This document shows, in pieces, positions 1 to 8,828 of a DNA stretch of 36,732 bases. Both the position numbers and the translations under genes were made by a program. Numbering within the stretch: the first letter of the stretch is position 1; each line of letters starts with the position of its first letter. The notes under the pieces are model-generated. The model had not been told where the DNA came from. It was given only the letters and a program-made list of their open reading frames with translations, and ran no database searches. Origin of the DNA: Promethearchaeota archaeon (GTDB lineage Archaea; Asgardarchaeota; Lokiarchaeia; Sigyniarchaeales; SOKP01); NCBI GenBank assembly GCA_004524535.1, contig SDNY01000028.1, positions 1 through 36,732 of the forward strand, read 5' to 3'.

Positions 1-45
1 ATTATGATAGTGTCCTCCAAAATCAATAATTAAAATAATATCTAT
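1..45 (-). CDS. Possible 5' end of GMP synthase glutaminase subunit (partial)
   Basis: The first 45 bases, read on the minus strand, give MDIILIIDFGGHYHN if the first codon (ATA at 45-43) is read as Met. This resembles the N-terminus of class I glutamine amidotransferases of the archaeal GuaA-A type, where a hydrophobic strand is followed by D-F/N-G-G-Q-Y. The frame has a stop five codons upstream and no ATG, GTG or TTG, so either ATA is the start or the sequence has an error here. Only 15 residues lie in the window, so the family call rests on one short motif and is tentative. Confidence 0.3.
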   Translation of the reverse strand, partial: MDIILIIDFGGHYHN

Positions 46-269
46 GGTTAAATAATTAAGTTAATTTTTAATCAAACAAATTAGGATCTATAATTACCTT
101 TAACTTAATAATCGCAAGTTTAAAATTTATACAAACTTTTAAGATTTTAAAGGAGCTTTAAATTGATTTTCAAATTGAAACCGAAAATTGTTTATTGGGG
201 TTTAACGAATATAATATTGATTCCAATTAAATTTGAGCGAATTCATAGAAATTTTATAGGTGATATGAT
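46..269. other. Divergent intergenic region, no gene seen
   Basis: About 220 bases of very AT-rich sequence lie between the leftward partial frame and the rightward nfnA-like gene. No convincing protein or structural RNA is visible. An AGGTGA Shine-Dalgarno-like element at 258-263 lies 6 bases before a CTG codon at 270, which bears on the start of the next gene. Confidence 0.4.
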
Positions 270-1154
270 CTGCCATATAAGATATTAAAAAAAATTGAAT
301 TAGTAAAGGACCTGCTTTATGAAATGGATTTGGAAACCCCTCAAATAGCAAAGAAAGCCCATGCAGGTAATTTCATCATAATTCGAATTAATGAGACAGG
401 AGAGAGAATTCCTCTTACAATAGCTGATTATGATAGGATACTAGGTACGATTACAATCGTTTTTCAAGTTGTTGGAAAAACAACTACATTATTATCTTAT
501 CTTAATGAAGGAGACGATATTTTAGACGTGGCTGGCCCTTTAGGAAATGCAATTCATATTAAAAAATATGAGAATCCTGTTGTAGTCATCGGAGGAGGTG
601 TTGGTATTGCTCCAGCTTATCCACAAGCCAAAGAATTGAAAGACGCCGGGAACAAAATACTTACAATCATCGGAGCTAGAACAAAGAATTTACTTTTTTG
701 GAAAGACAAAATGGCTTCTGTAAGCGATGAATTAATTATTTGTACTGACGATGGCTCAGAAGGAATTAAAGGAGTTGTAACAGAACCTTTAAAAAAAATA
801 ATAACAGAGAAAAAAGTAAGTTTAGTTATTGCGATTGGCCCATTAATTATGATGAAATATGTGGTCTTGACTACAAATGGAAGCTCAGGACTTCCAAAAA
901 TCGATACTATGGTGTCATTAAATCCTATTATGGTTGATGGTACTGGAATGTGTGGTGGATGTAGATACTTGACAAATACCGGTGAAGTTTATTTTGCATG
1001 TGTAGACGGTCCAGATGTGGATGGGCATACAGTAGATTTTGATAATCTCATTAAACGTTCAATGAGGTATAAAGAACAAGAAATGAAATCGATTGAACAT
1101 TATGATCATGAATGTAAGGCAATAAAAAAATTAAATAAAGATAAGAATGAGTAG
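270..1154 (+). CDS. Ferredoxin:NADP oxidoreductase, small flavoprotein subunit (NfnA/SudB-like)
   Basis: This is the FAD/[2Fe-2S] subunit of the NfnAB/SudAB complex, which moves electrons between NADH, NADPH and ferredoxin. The flavin-domain motif R-I-P-L-T-I-A-D-Y-D, the nucleotide-binding GGGVGIAPAYP segment and the C-terminal cluster motif DGTGMCGGCR followed by FACVDGPDVDGH are all present. The first ATG (324) would start inside the first beta-strand. The frame is open upstream to 264 and encodes PYKILKKIELVKDLLYEM, which matches the usual family N-terminus. I therefore prefer a CTG start at 270, six bases after AGGTGA (258-263). An ATG start at 324 with a truncated N-terminus is the alternative. 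It is followed after 15 bases by its large-subunit partner. Confidence 0.88.
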   Translation: MPYKILKKIELVKDLLYEMDLETPQIAKKAHAGNFIIIRINETGERIPLTIADYDRILGTITIVFQVVGKTTTLLSYLNEGDDILDVAGPLGNAIHIKKYENPVVVIGGGVGIAPAYPQAKELKDAGNKILTIIGARTKNLLFWKDKMASVSDELIICTDDGSEGIKGVVTEPLKKIITEKKVSLVIAIGPLIMMKYVVLTTNGSSGLPKIDTMVSLNPIMVDGTGMCGGCRYLTNTGEVYFACVDGPDVDGHTVDFDNLIKRSMRYKEQEMKSIEHYDHECKAIKKLNKDKNE

Positions 1155-1169
1155 AGATATTTTTATTCG

Positions 1170-2567
1170 ATGAGTAATAATAAAAGAATTTCTCGGCAAA
1201 AAATGGAGGAACAAAAGCCTAATGATAGGATTCATAATTTTAAGGAAGTACCTCTCGGTTTTACAGAAGAAAAAGCAATTATAGAAGCGAATAGATGTTT
1301 ACAGTGTGCGAAACCTTTATGTGTTGAAGGTTGTCCTGTTAACATAAATATCCCTGAATTTATTAAGCATATTAAAGAAAAAAATTTTAGAGAGGCAATC
1401 GAGTCTATAAAAAACTTCAATATTTTACCCGCAATTTGTGGAAGAGTTTGTCCTCAGGAAGTTCAATGTGAAGAAAAGTGTGTATTGGGGAAAAGATGGG
1501 AACCCGTTGCAATTGGCGCTTTAGAACGATTTGTGGCAGATTGGGAGAGAAATAATATGTTGAAATCCTGCCCCGAATGTATGCCTCCCAATGGTATTAA
1601 AGTCGCAATTATTGGATGTGGGCCAGCAAGCATAACCTGTGCGGCAGATCTTGCGAAATATGGATACGATGTGACTATTTTTGAAGCGTTTCATACAGGA
1701 GGAGGTGTATTAGTCTATGGTATCCCGGAATTTCGTTTACCCAAAGCCATCGTAGCAGATGAGATTGATACACTTACGGAAATGGGAGTTAAAATTTATT
1801 ATAATGCAATCATAGGAAAACTTTATTCTATTCAAGATCTAAGAGAGATGGGATTTAAAGCTTTTTTCATTGGTGTGGGGGCAGGACTTCCGATGATGTT
1901 AAGGATCCCCGGATTAAAGCTGATTGGTGTTCTCACTGCAAATGAATTTCTTACACGAGCTAATTTAATGAAAGCATATTCATTTCCAGATTATGATACA
2001 CCGATCAACATTGGTAAAGTTGTAATTGTAATTGGTGGAGGTAATGTTGCATTGGATTCTGCCAGAACAGCGTTAAGGTTAGGTGCTGAAAAAGTTATCA
2101 TCGTTTATAGAAGATCTGAACAAGAAATGCCAGCAAGGAGAGAAGAATATCATCACGCTAAAGAAGAAGGCATTGAATTCCAATTTTTAACGAATCCAAT
2201 TCGATTTATTGGAGATGAAAATGATAATGTATTTCAAATGGAATGTATCCGAATGAAACTCGGTGAACCAGATGAATCTGGAAGGCGTCGACCAATTCCC
2301 ATCGAAAATTCTGAATTTATAATAGATACAAATACAATAATCGTAGCAGTAGGAACGAATGCAAATCCTGTTCTCACTAAATCCACACCCGAACTTAAAT
2401 TAAATAAATGGGGCTACATAGAAACAGACGAAGATGGCAGGACTAATATTGAAGATATTTTTGCTGGAGGAGATATTGTTACTGGTTCTGCGACCGTTAT
2501 ATCTGCAATGGGAGCGGGAAGAAAAGCCGCTATTACGATAAATAAGTATCTATTAAAGAATAAATAA
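1170..2567 (+). CDS. Ferredoxin:NADP oxidoreductase, large subunit (NfnB/SudA/GltD-like)
   Basis: The 465-residue product is the large FAD, two-[4Fe-4S] subunit that partners with the gene just upstream. Residues 43-55 (CLQC...C...CP) and 90-104 (CGRVC...C...C) form the N-terminal iron-sulfur domain shared with the glutamate synthase small subunit. A first dinucleotide fold starts at GCGPAS (149-154) and a second at GGGNVALDSARTA (near 290). The C-terminal IFAGGDIVTGSATV motif closes the FAD site. With NfnA it is expected to act as an electron-bifurcating NADH-dependent ferredoxin:NADP oxidoreductase or as sulfide dehydrogenase; sequence alone cannot separate these. The two glutamate dehydrogenases downstream suggest NADPH supply for ammonia assimilation. 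GltD-type glutamate synthase small subunit is less likely because of the NfnA partner. Confidence 0.9.
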   Translation: MSNNKRISRQKMEEQKPNDRIHNFKEVPLGFTEEKAIIEANRCLQCAKPLCVEGCPVNINIPEFIKHIKEKNFREAIESIKNFNILPAICGRVCPQEVQCEEKCVLGKRWEPVAIGALERFVADWERNNMLKSCPECMPPNGIKVAIIGCGPASITCAADLAKYGYDVTIFEAFHTGGGVLVYGIPEFRLPKAIVADEIDTLTEMGVKIYYNAIIGKLYSIQDLREMGFKAFFIGVGAGLPMMLRIPGLKLIGVLTANEFLTRANLMKAYSFPDYDTPINIGKVVIVIGGGNVALDSARTALRLGAEKVIIVYRRSEQEMPARREEYHHAKEEGIEFQFLTNPIRFIGDENDNVFQMECIRMKLGEPDESGRRRPIPIENSEFIIDTNTIIVAVGTNANPVLTKSTPELKLNKWGYIETDEDGRTNIEDIFAGGDIVTGSATVISAMGAGRKAAITINKYLLKNK

Positions 2568-2777
2568 ACATCCATCTAAATTCTCATATTCTATTTTCTA
2601 AAAATTATTTGATTGTTTAAATAAAACAAGAAATTTTGAAAGACGTTCATATTTCCTCTAATTATATATGAGTTATATCAGATATATCTGTTTAATATGA
2701 ACAAATATATATTAATTATACAAATTAAAATATATAATAATCTCAATAAAGAATTACAACAAAGACAAAATGTGAAA

Positions 2778-4118
2778 ATGTCAGAATATGTAAGAAGAGT
2801 CTATGAAAATATAGTTGATAAAAATCCCTGTCAAGCGGAATTTCATCAAGCAGTAAAAGAAGTTCTTGAATCTTTAACGCCTGCTCTTGAGGCACATCCA
2901 ATATTTGAAAAAAACAAAGTTTTAGAAAGACTTGTTGAGCCCGAACGTCAAATTATTTTTCGAGTACCTTGGGTTAATGACAATAACGAGATTCAAATTA
3001 ATAGAGGTTTTCGAGTTCAATTCAATTCAGCAATAGGTCCTTATAAAGGTGGACTAAGATTTCATCCCTCAGTTTATTTAGGGATCATTAAATTTCTGGG
3101 ATTTGAACAGATTTTTAAAAATTCCCTTACAGGATTGCCAATGGGAGGCGGTAAAGGGGGTTCAGATTTCGATCCTAAGGGTAAATCTGATATGGAAGTT
3201 ATGAAATTTTGTCAATCTTTTATGACAGAGCTTTTTAGACATGTCGGACCAGATAGCGATGTTCCAGCGGGAGATATAGGTGTAGGTGCAAGAGAAATCG
3301 GATATTTATATGGTCAATATAAAAAAATTGTCAATGTCTCTGATGGGGTTCTTACAGGTAAAGGTTTAGAATATGGAGGATCTCTTATAAGACCAGAAGC
3401 AACTGGGTACGGTGCGGTCTATTTTGCTCAAGAAATGCTAAAAGTTAGAAGAGAGGAAATAAAAGGAAAAATATGTACAATTTCTGGTTCTGGAAATGTA
3501 GCACAGTATACATTAGAGAAATTAAATCAACTGGGCGCAAAAGTAATTTCGTTATCTGATTCCAATGGTTCAATTTATGATCCAGATGGTATTGGTAATA
3601 GTAAATTTGATTATGTCTTGCAGCTGAAGAATATAAGAAGGGGAAGAATTAAGGAGTATGCGGAAGAATTTAATGTCGAATATCGTCCAGATAAAACACC
3701 TTGGGATATAGAATGTGATCTTGCATTTCCAAGCGCTACACAGAATGAAATTGAGAAAAATGATGCGCAAAATTTAGTAGATAATGATGTAATTGCGGTT
3801 ACTGAAGGTGCTAATATGCCCACGACAATCGAAGCAACAGAAATATTTTTGGATTCTGGAGTTGCTTTTGGTCCAGGTAAAGCTGCTAATGCTGGAGGAG
3901 TAGCTACTTCGGGATTGGAAATGTCGCAAAATGCACTTAAATTATCATGGTCTCGTGAAGAAGTAGATCAGAGATTGCATGATATCATGATTAATATTCA
4001 TAATGCTGCCTATCAAGCGTCAAAGAAATATGCTAATGCTGGAAACTATGTTGTTGGAGCAAACATAGCAGGATTTATGAAAGTTGCGAATGCGATGATT
4101 GCTTTAGGTCATTGGTAA
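2778..4118 (+). CDS. gdhA: NADP-type glutamate dehydrogenase, bacterial GdhA-like subfamily
   Basis: The enzyme catalyses reversible reductive amination of 2-oxoglutarate to glutamate. It is very close in layout to the hexameric approximately 447-residue bacterial GdhA. It carries LERLVEPERQIIFRVPW, the substrate loop SSAIGPYKGG-like segment (SAIGPYKGGLRFHPS), LPMGGGKGGSDFDPKGKSD, SGSGNVAQY in the coenzyme domain and APGKAANAGGVA-like FGPGKAANAGGVATSG. The frame extends upstream to ATG 2697, but the family starts at the equivalent of MSEYVRRVYENIV, so I place the start at ATG 2778 (446 residues). The extra 27 residues upstream are rich in Ile, Asn and Lys and look non-coding. This subfamily is typical of bacteria and some eukaryotes, so transfer into the archaeal lineage is plausible. 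Confidence 0.93.
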   Translation: MSEYVRRVYENIVDKNPCQAEFHQAVKEVLESLTPALEAHPIFEKNKVLERLVEPERQIIFRVPWVNDNNEIQINRGFRVQFNSAIGPYKGGLRFHPSVYLGIIKFLGFEQIFKNSLTGLPMGGGKGGSDFDPKGKSDMEVMKFCQSFMTELFRHVGPDSDVPAGDIGVGAREIGYLYGQYKKIVNVSDGVLTGKGLEYGGSLIRPEATGYGAVYFAQEMLKVRREEIKGKICTISGSGNVAQYTLEKLNQLGAKVISLSDSNGSIYDPDGIGNSKFDYVLQLKNIRRGRIKEYAEEFNVEYRPDKTPWDIECDLAFPSATQNEIEKNDAQNLVDNDVIAVTEGANMPTTIEATEIFLDSGVAFGPGKAANAGGVATSGLEMSQNALKLSWSREEVDQRLHDIMINIHNAAYQASKKYANAGNYVVGANIAGFMKVANAMIALGHW

Positions 4119-4247
4119 ATAATCTTTAAGAATAGCCTATTTATTTTTTTATTTCTTTTATTAATCTACTCTTTTTTTAACTAACTTTAATTTATTCTAT
4201 TATACTAAACAAATATTTTTAAAAATTTTCGATTTTGGTAACTAATT

Positions 4248-5507
4248 ATGGAAATAAATCCTTATGAAATAGCGAAGAAACAACTTGATATTGTTGCAAA
4301 AGAAATTCACTTGGAGCCCAATATCCATGAAAGATTAAAATATTGTCAGCGAATTCTAACAGTTTCGATTCCAATTATAATGGATGATGGTTCACTTAGG
4401 ATTTTTGAGGGCCATCGAGTCCATCACTCAACTATTAGAGGTCCAGGGAAGGGAGGTTTAAGATATAGTCCTGATGTTAACATTAATGAGATTAAAGCTT
4501 TAGCTATGTGGATGACATGGAAGACGAGTTTATTAAAGTTACCTTTAGGGGGAGCAAAAGGTGGTATAAAAGTTGAGACTAAAAACCTATCGAGAGGAGA
4601 ACTTGAAAGACTTACAAGGAGATTTACCGTTGAGATTTTAAATTTTATAGGGCCTGATAGAGATGTTCCTGCTCCAGATATGAATACAGATTCTCAGACT
4701 ATGGCGTGGATTATGGATGTATATTCCATGCATAGAGGGGTAACCACACCAGGAGTAGTAACTGGGAAGCCTGTAGAAATTGGAGGCTCACTTGGAAGAA
4801 CAAGAGCTACTGGGACGGGTTTGTTTTATATTGCAGAAGCAATTTGTAAGAAATCTAACATAAATCTATCTGATTTGACAATAGTTATTCAAGGTTTTGG
4901 AAAAGTAGGTAGTGTTATAGCTGAGGAATTATATAATATTGGCTGTAAAATCATTGCTATTGCTGATACCTCAATTTGTATACATTCTACTAATGGAATA
5001 AATGTTAAAGAATTAATAGAATGGAAAAATGAAACAAATGATTATAGAGAATTAAAAAAATATCAAAAAGATAATCTTGAGAAAATACCAAATACTGAAA
5101 TTTTCAAAATAAAATGTGATATTTTGATTCCCGCTGCAACAGAAAATCAAATCACTAAAGAAAATGCGGATAATATTAATTGTAAAATTATATTAGAAGG
5201 AGCAAATGGTCCAACGACTCCTGATGCAGATGAGATCTTAAATAAAAAAGGAATTATAGTCGTTCCTGACATACTCGCCAATAGTGGTGGTGTTTTAGTC
5301 TCATATTTTGAATATATTCAAGATATTAACGCCTATTTTTGGGATTTAGAGAGGATTAACAAAGAACTTAAAGGAGTTCTATTAAAGACATTTGAGGAAG
5401 TATATAACCTCTCTCAAGAAAGAAAGGTCACACTAAGAATGGCGGCTTACATTCTTGCAGTTTCAGGCGTTGCTGAAGCAATAAAATTAAGAGGTCATTA
5501 TCCGTAA
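4248..5507 (+). CDS. Glutamate dehydrogenase, archaeal/RocG-like subfamily
   Basis: A second glutamate dehydrogenase of 419 residues, only distantly related to its upstream neighbour. It has the short-form motifs GPGKGGLRYSPDVN, LPLGGAKGGI, GPDRDVPAPDMNTD, GGSLGRTRATGTG and the coenzyme loop QGFGKVGS. The C-terminal domain has EGANGPTTPDADEIL and PDILANSGGV. This subfamily includes the archaeal hexameric enzymes and Bacillus RocG/GudB and is often NAD- or dual-cofactor dependent and catabolic. Coenzyme choice cannot be fixed from sequence by eye. It follows the first GDH by 129 bases with a T-rich spacer, so it may be separately transcribed. Confidence 0.93.
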   Translation: MEINPYEIAKKQLDIVAKEIHLEPNIHERLKYCQRILTVSIPIIMDDGSLRIFEGHRVHHSTIRGPGKGGLRYSPDVNINEIKALAMWMTWKTSLLKLPLGGAKGGIKVETKNLSRGELERLTRRFTVEILNFIGPDRDVPAPDMNTDSQTMAWIMDVYSMHRGVTTPGVVTGKPVEIGGSLGRTRATGTGLFYIAEAICKKSNINLSDLTIVIQGFGKVGSVIAEELYNIGCKIIAIADTSICIHSTNGINVKELIEWKNETNDYRELKKYQKDNLEKIPNTEIFKIKCDILIPAATENQITKENADNINCKIILEGANGPTTPDADEILNKKGIIVVPDILANSGGVLVSYFEYIQDINAYFWDLERINKELKGVLLKTFEEVYNLSQERKVTLRMAAYILAVSGVAEAIKLRGHYP

Positions 5508-5530
5508 AAAAGAATTATTAATTAAAATTA

Positions 5531-6886
5531 CTATAAATTTACTCGTCCCATAGCTCTGAAATTCAAAGCTTTATTAAATTCATCATAGTCATAAATTCTT
5601 CTGCCATCAATTAAATTAGGAGTCTTCATATGCTTTTTAAAAATATCTGGTGTCAAGCCCTTAAATTCATCCCAATCAGTTATCAAAAGTGCGCATTCCG
5701 AATCTTTCAATGCTTCTTCAATTGACTCAGCATATTTAATTTTATCTCCAATGGCTTCTTTTGCAGATTTTTTAGATTTAGGATCATATCCCACTATATC
5801 AGTGACATTTCTTCTTAATAATTCATCTATTACCCTTATGCTCGGAGCTTCCCTCATATCGTCAGTACCCGGTTTAAAGGAAAGACCAAGTAAAGTGATT
5901 TTTTTACCTTCTAATTTACCGATTAACCCTTCTGCAATATCTAAAATACGGATAGCTCTGAGATCATTTATTTCTAAAACTGCTTCTAATAATTTGGAAA
6001 CATAACCTTTCGATCTCGACCACTTCGTAATGGCATTAACATCTTTGTGGAAACAAGCCCCTCCAAAACCTACTCCCGCACCTAAGAATCTATGATTAAG
6101 TCTATAATCTAAACCCACACCTTCCATTACCTGAACAACATCAACATTTGGAACAAGTTCAGCCAAGTTAGCAAATTCATTAGCATATGATATTTTTGTG
6201 GATAACAAGCAATTATTTCCATATTTTACTAGTTCGGCACTTTCTAAATTCATTCTCTTGATTGGGCAATTTTTGAGATGATCTCCATAGAAGTATTCAT
6301 AAAATTCTTGAAGCATCGCTCCACTTTTCTCATCTATTGAACCAATAATTATACGGTCAGGTCTAAGAGTATCTTCAATGGATCGTCCCTCTGCTAAGAA
6401 CTCAGGTTGCATACATAGCCCAAAATCTTTTCCTGGTTCTTTTCCTGAAACTTCTGTTATAGTTTTACCTACTAGATTCCTAGTTGTTCCCGGTACTACA
6501 GTCGATCTCACAACAATTAAACGGTATTTATCACTTTTTTTCAAAGCTTCACCAATCTCTTTAGCAGTACTTTCGATAAAACCTAAATTGATCGATGTAT
6601 CCGGTCGCATCGGTGTTCCCTGTGTAATCATCATTATGTCTGTGTCTAAAACAGCTTGGACAGGATCAGTCAAACATTTAAGAAGTTCTGGTTTTTGTTC
6701 CTTTACTTCAGACAGCATTTCAGCTAAACCTTCTTCATAAAAAGGAGATCTATAATCGTTTATTATAGCAGCTTTCTTTTCATTATGAGTAGAAGCTATA
6801 ACTTTAATATCTTTTAGGGCAAAACATGCTGCGGAACATAGCCCAATAAAACCAGTTCCTAAAATTGAAACGCTATATTTATACAT
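5531..6886 (-). CDS. UDP-glucose 6-dehydrogenase family protein
   Basis: A 451-residue member of the UDP-glucose/GDP-mannose dehydrogenase family, which oxidises a UDP-hexose twice to a uronic acid. It has the N-terminal Rossmann loop GTGFIG (10-15), STVVPGTT near 128-135, PEFLAEGRSIEDTLRPDRI with the conserved Glu, a conserved Lys at 231 and the catalytic Cys278 in GFGGACFHKDV. The C-terminal domain begins near KKITLLGLSFKPGTDD. UDP-glucose is the likeliest substrate by family, but the exact sugar is an inference. It is convergent with the glutamate dehydrogenase (24 bases between stops). The product could feed surface glycans, in line with other sugar genes in the window. Confidence 0.9.
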   Translation of the reverse strand: MYKYSVSILGTGFIGLCSAACFALKDIKVIASTHNEKKAAIINDYRSPFYEEGLAEMLSEVKEQKPELLKCLTDPVQAVLDTDIMMITQGTPMRPDTSINLGFIESTAKEIGEALKKSDKYRLIVVRSTVVPGTTRNLVGKTITEVSGKEPGKDFGLCMQPEFLAEGRSIEDTLRPDRIIIGSIDEKSGAMLQEFYEYFYGDHLKNCPIKRMNLESAELVKYGNNCLLSTKISYANEFANLAELVPNVDVVQVMEGVGLDYRLNHRFLGAGVGFGGACFHKDVNAITKWSRSKGYVSKLLEAVLEINDLRAIRILDIAEGLIGKLEGKKITLLGLSFKPGTDDMREAPSIRVIDELLRRNVTDIVGYDPKSKKSAKEAIGDKIKYAESIEEALKDSECALLITDWDEFKGLTPDIFKKHMKTPNLIDGRRIYDYDEFNKALNFRAMGRVNL

Positions 6887-7077
6887 ATATTATATCCAAT
6901 TTTTCTTTTTACATATTGAAATGATAAATTCTAATTAAAAATTTTTAAATGGATAATTTTTTATTTTTAACATGGTTTTCAATAAAGTATAATATTTATT
7001 TGACTCATTCTTAATAAAATTACACTTTAAAGAAATAATATTAAAAAGCTGTTTTTAAGAGATATAGTGATGAATGA

Positions 7078-7731
7078 ATGAAATTAAAAAAAAAAAAGGA
7101 AGATATTAGCCAAATTAATATAGAATTTCAAGAAGAAATACGAAAAGGCGCCGAAAAGCTATTCAATTACATGAGCGATTTTATCGAAAATAGGTTAGAT
7201 AAAGTAGATGAAAGATTTCAAGAAATAATAATATGCGAAAAGCGTTGCGATAGGATTAAAGAGAAATATATAGAAGTTTTATTTAAGGATAAAAGAGCGC
7301 TTCCTTTTTTGATTGAAGATAGATATAAAATAATAACTTCTTTAGATAATATTATGGATATGTCTGAGGTCATAGCCAGATATATACAAATTTTACCAGA
7401 TGACTTCGAGATTTATGAGGATATTAGAGATGAGATGAATCAATTAAACAAATTATATTTGGAGACTGTTAATCAACTTCTAAATTGCACATTACTTATG
7501 GAAACCAGTTTTAGCGGAGCTTATGAGATAACTTTTGAAGTTGAAAAATGGAAAAGACAGGCATTTGATTTGAAATTTAAAATTCTTGATATGGTTTTCC
7601 AGAAAAAGAAGGAACCCCTTAAAGTTAATCTTACATGGAAAATAGTTGCATTAGTTTTCGATGTAATCTCTTGGGCTGAAGAGATTTCAGATTTTTTAAG
7701 AGGACTAATAATTAAATATCCAGGTAAATAA
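7078..7731 (+). CDS. DUF47/PhoU-like phosphate transport regulator
   Basis: An all-helical 217-residue protein of the DUF47 (PhoU-like) family, which commonly sits beside PiT phosphate transporters and is thought to control them. The length and the spread of acidic and basic residues over long helices fit the family; there is no catalytic motif. The stop is 14 bases before the TTG start of the PiT gene, so the pair is an operon. Codons 3-7 lie in a run of twelve A residues (7086-7097), a possible slippage site close to the start. The upstream 190 bases form a divergent promoter region shared with the UDP-glucose dehydrogenase. Confidence 0.85.
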   Translation: MKLKKKKEDISQINIEFQEEIRKGAEKLFNYMSDFIENRLDKVDERFQEIIICEKRCDRIKEKYIEVLFKDKRALPFLIEDRYKIITSLDNIMDMSEVIARYIQILPDDFEIYEDIRDEMNQLNKLYLETVNQLLNCTLLMETSFSGAYEITFEVEKWKRQAFDLKFKILDMVFQKKKEPLKVNLTWKIVALVFDVISWAEEISDFLRGLIIKYPGK

Positions 7732-7745
7732 TTCAGGTGAGTTAA

Positions 7746-8717
7746 TTGGAGTTTACAATCATTATCATCATCTTCCTCATCATATCAGTGATAATTGCTG
7801 TAGGAATTGGTGGGAATGATGAAACTTTTTCTGTGATATACGGTTCCAAGATTCTAACGATGAAACAAGTCCTTTTATTTGCCATAATACTTGCGTTTGC
7901 GGGGGCTTTATTATTAGGCGAAGGAGTTGCAAAAACGGTTGGGAATAGTATTCTTGGGAGTAACATTGAGGTTACTCAAGTAATTGTTATGACTGTCTTG
8001 ATTTCAACAGCCATCTGGTTGATTCTTGCATCTGCTTTTGGGCTTCCGATCTCAACAACTCATGCTACAATCGGAAGTATCATAGGAATTGGAATTTTTC
8101 TATGGGGAATTACCGGATTAAATTGGGGAATGATTCTCTACTTGGCAATGTGGTGGATTTTATCGCCTGTTGTTGGATTTTTCGGGACCTACATAACATA
8201 CAAGATTCTTTATAAATACAAACAAAAGCGCCTAAAAGGTTTTCAAGACTATGAAGGATATGAGAAAAAATTTGCTATCGTAATCTTAATTGCAATTTGT
8301 ATTACCGCTTTTTCAAGAGCGGGAAATGATTGTTCCAATGCGGTCGGAATCGTGGTGGGTGTAGGTGAAATTGATATTGGTTTTCTACTAATTATTACTG
8401 GTTTGAGTTTAGCCACAGGACTTGTTGTTTTAGGGAGGATCGTTATTAAGAATTTAGGAGAAATGACAGAACTTAGACCTTCCACAGCATTTGCGACACA
8501 GCTACCAACAGCAGCGATAATGCTAATTGGAACCATTCAAAAGATACCATTATCAGGATCTCACATGCTCGTAGCATCCTTGGTGGGATTAGCAAAAGCA
8601 AGCAGAACCCCAATGAAAAAAGGTTTATGGAAAATCATACTTGTCTGGTTTTTAACATTTCCCGTATCAGCAATTCTTTCAATTATTATTTATTTTCCCG
8701 TTAGGTCTTTTTTCTAA
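7746..8717 (+). CDS. PiT family inorganic phosphate transporter
   Basis: A polytopic membrane protein of 323 residues with about nine to ten hydrophobic segments. The two family repeats are visible: GIGGNDETFSVIYGSKI near the N-terminus and SRAGNDCSNAVGIVVG in the middle, corresponding to the G-A-N-D-x-A-N-A signature. GLPISTTHATIGSIIG and the second-half version IPLSGSHMLVASLVGLA are also present. It should import inorganic phosphate by cation or proton symport. The start is TTG, supported by AGGTGA ending five bases earlier. It is co-transcribed with the upstream DUF47 regulator, a standard partner. A sulfate-type substrate is possible but less likely given that partner. Confidence 0.9.
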   Translation: MEFTIIIIIFLIISVIIAVGIGGNDETFSVIYGSKILTMKQVLLFAIILAFAGALLLGEGVAKTVGNSILGSNIEVTQVIVMTVLISTAIWLILASAFGLPISTTHATIGSIIGIGIFLWGITGLNWGMILYLAMWWILSPVVGFFGTYITYKILYKYKQKRLKGFQDYEGYEKKFAIVILIAICITAFSRAGNDCSNAVGIVVGVGEIDIGFLLIITGLSLATGLVVLGRIVIKNLGEMTELRPSTAFATQLPTAAIMLIGTIQKIPLSGSHMLVASLVGLAKASRTPMKKGLWKIILVWFLTFPVSAILSIIIYFPVRSFF

Positions 8718-8828
8718 TTTTTTTTTCCAATTTAAGAAAAAATGTGATAAATAAATAATTGGAATTGATTAATTTATATTTCTAAATAAGAATACTGAAA
8801 TTCTGGATAATATTTTCATTGATATATT

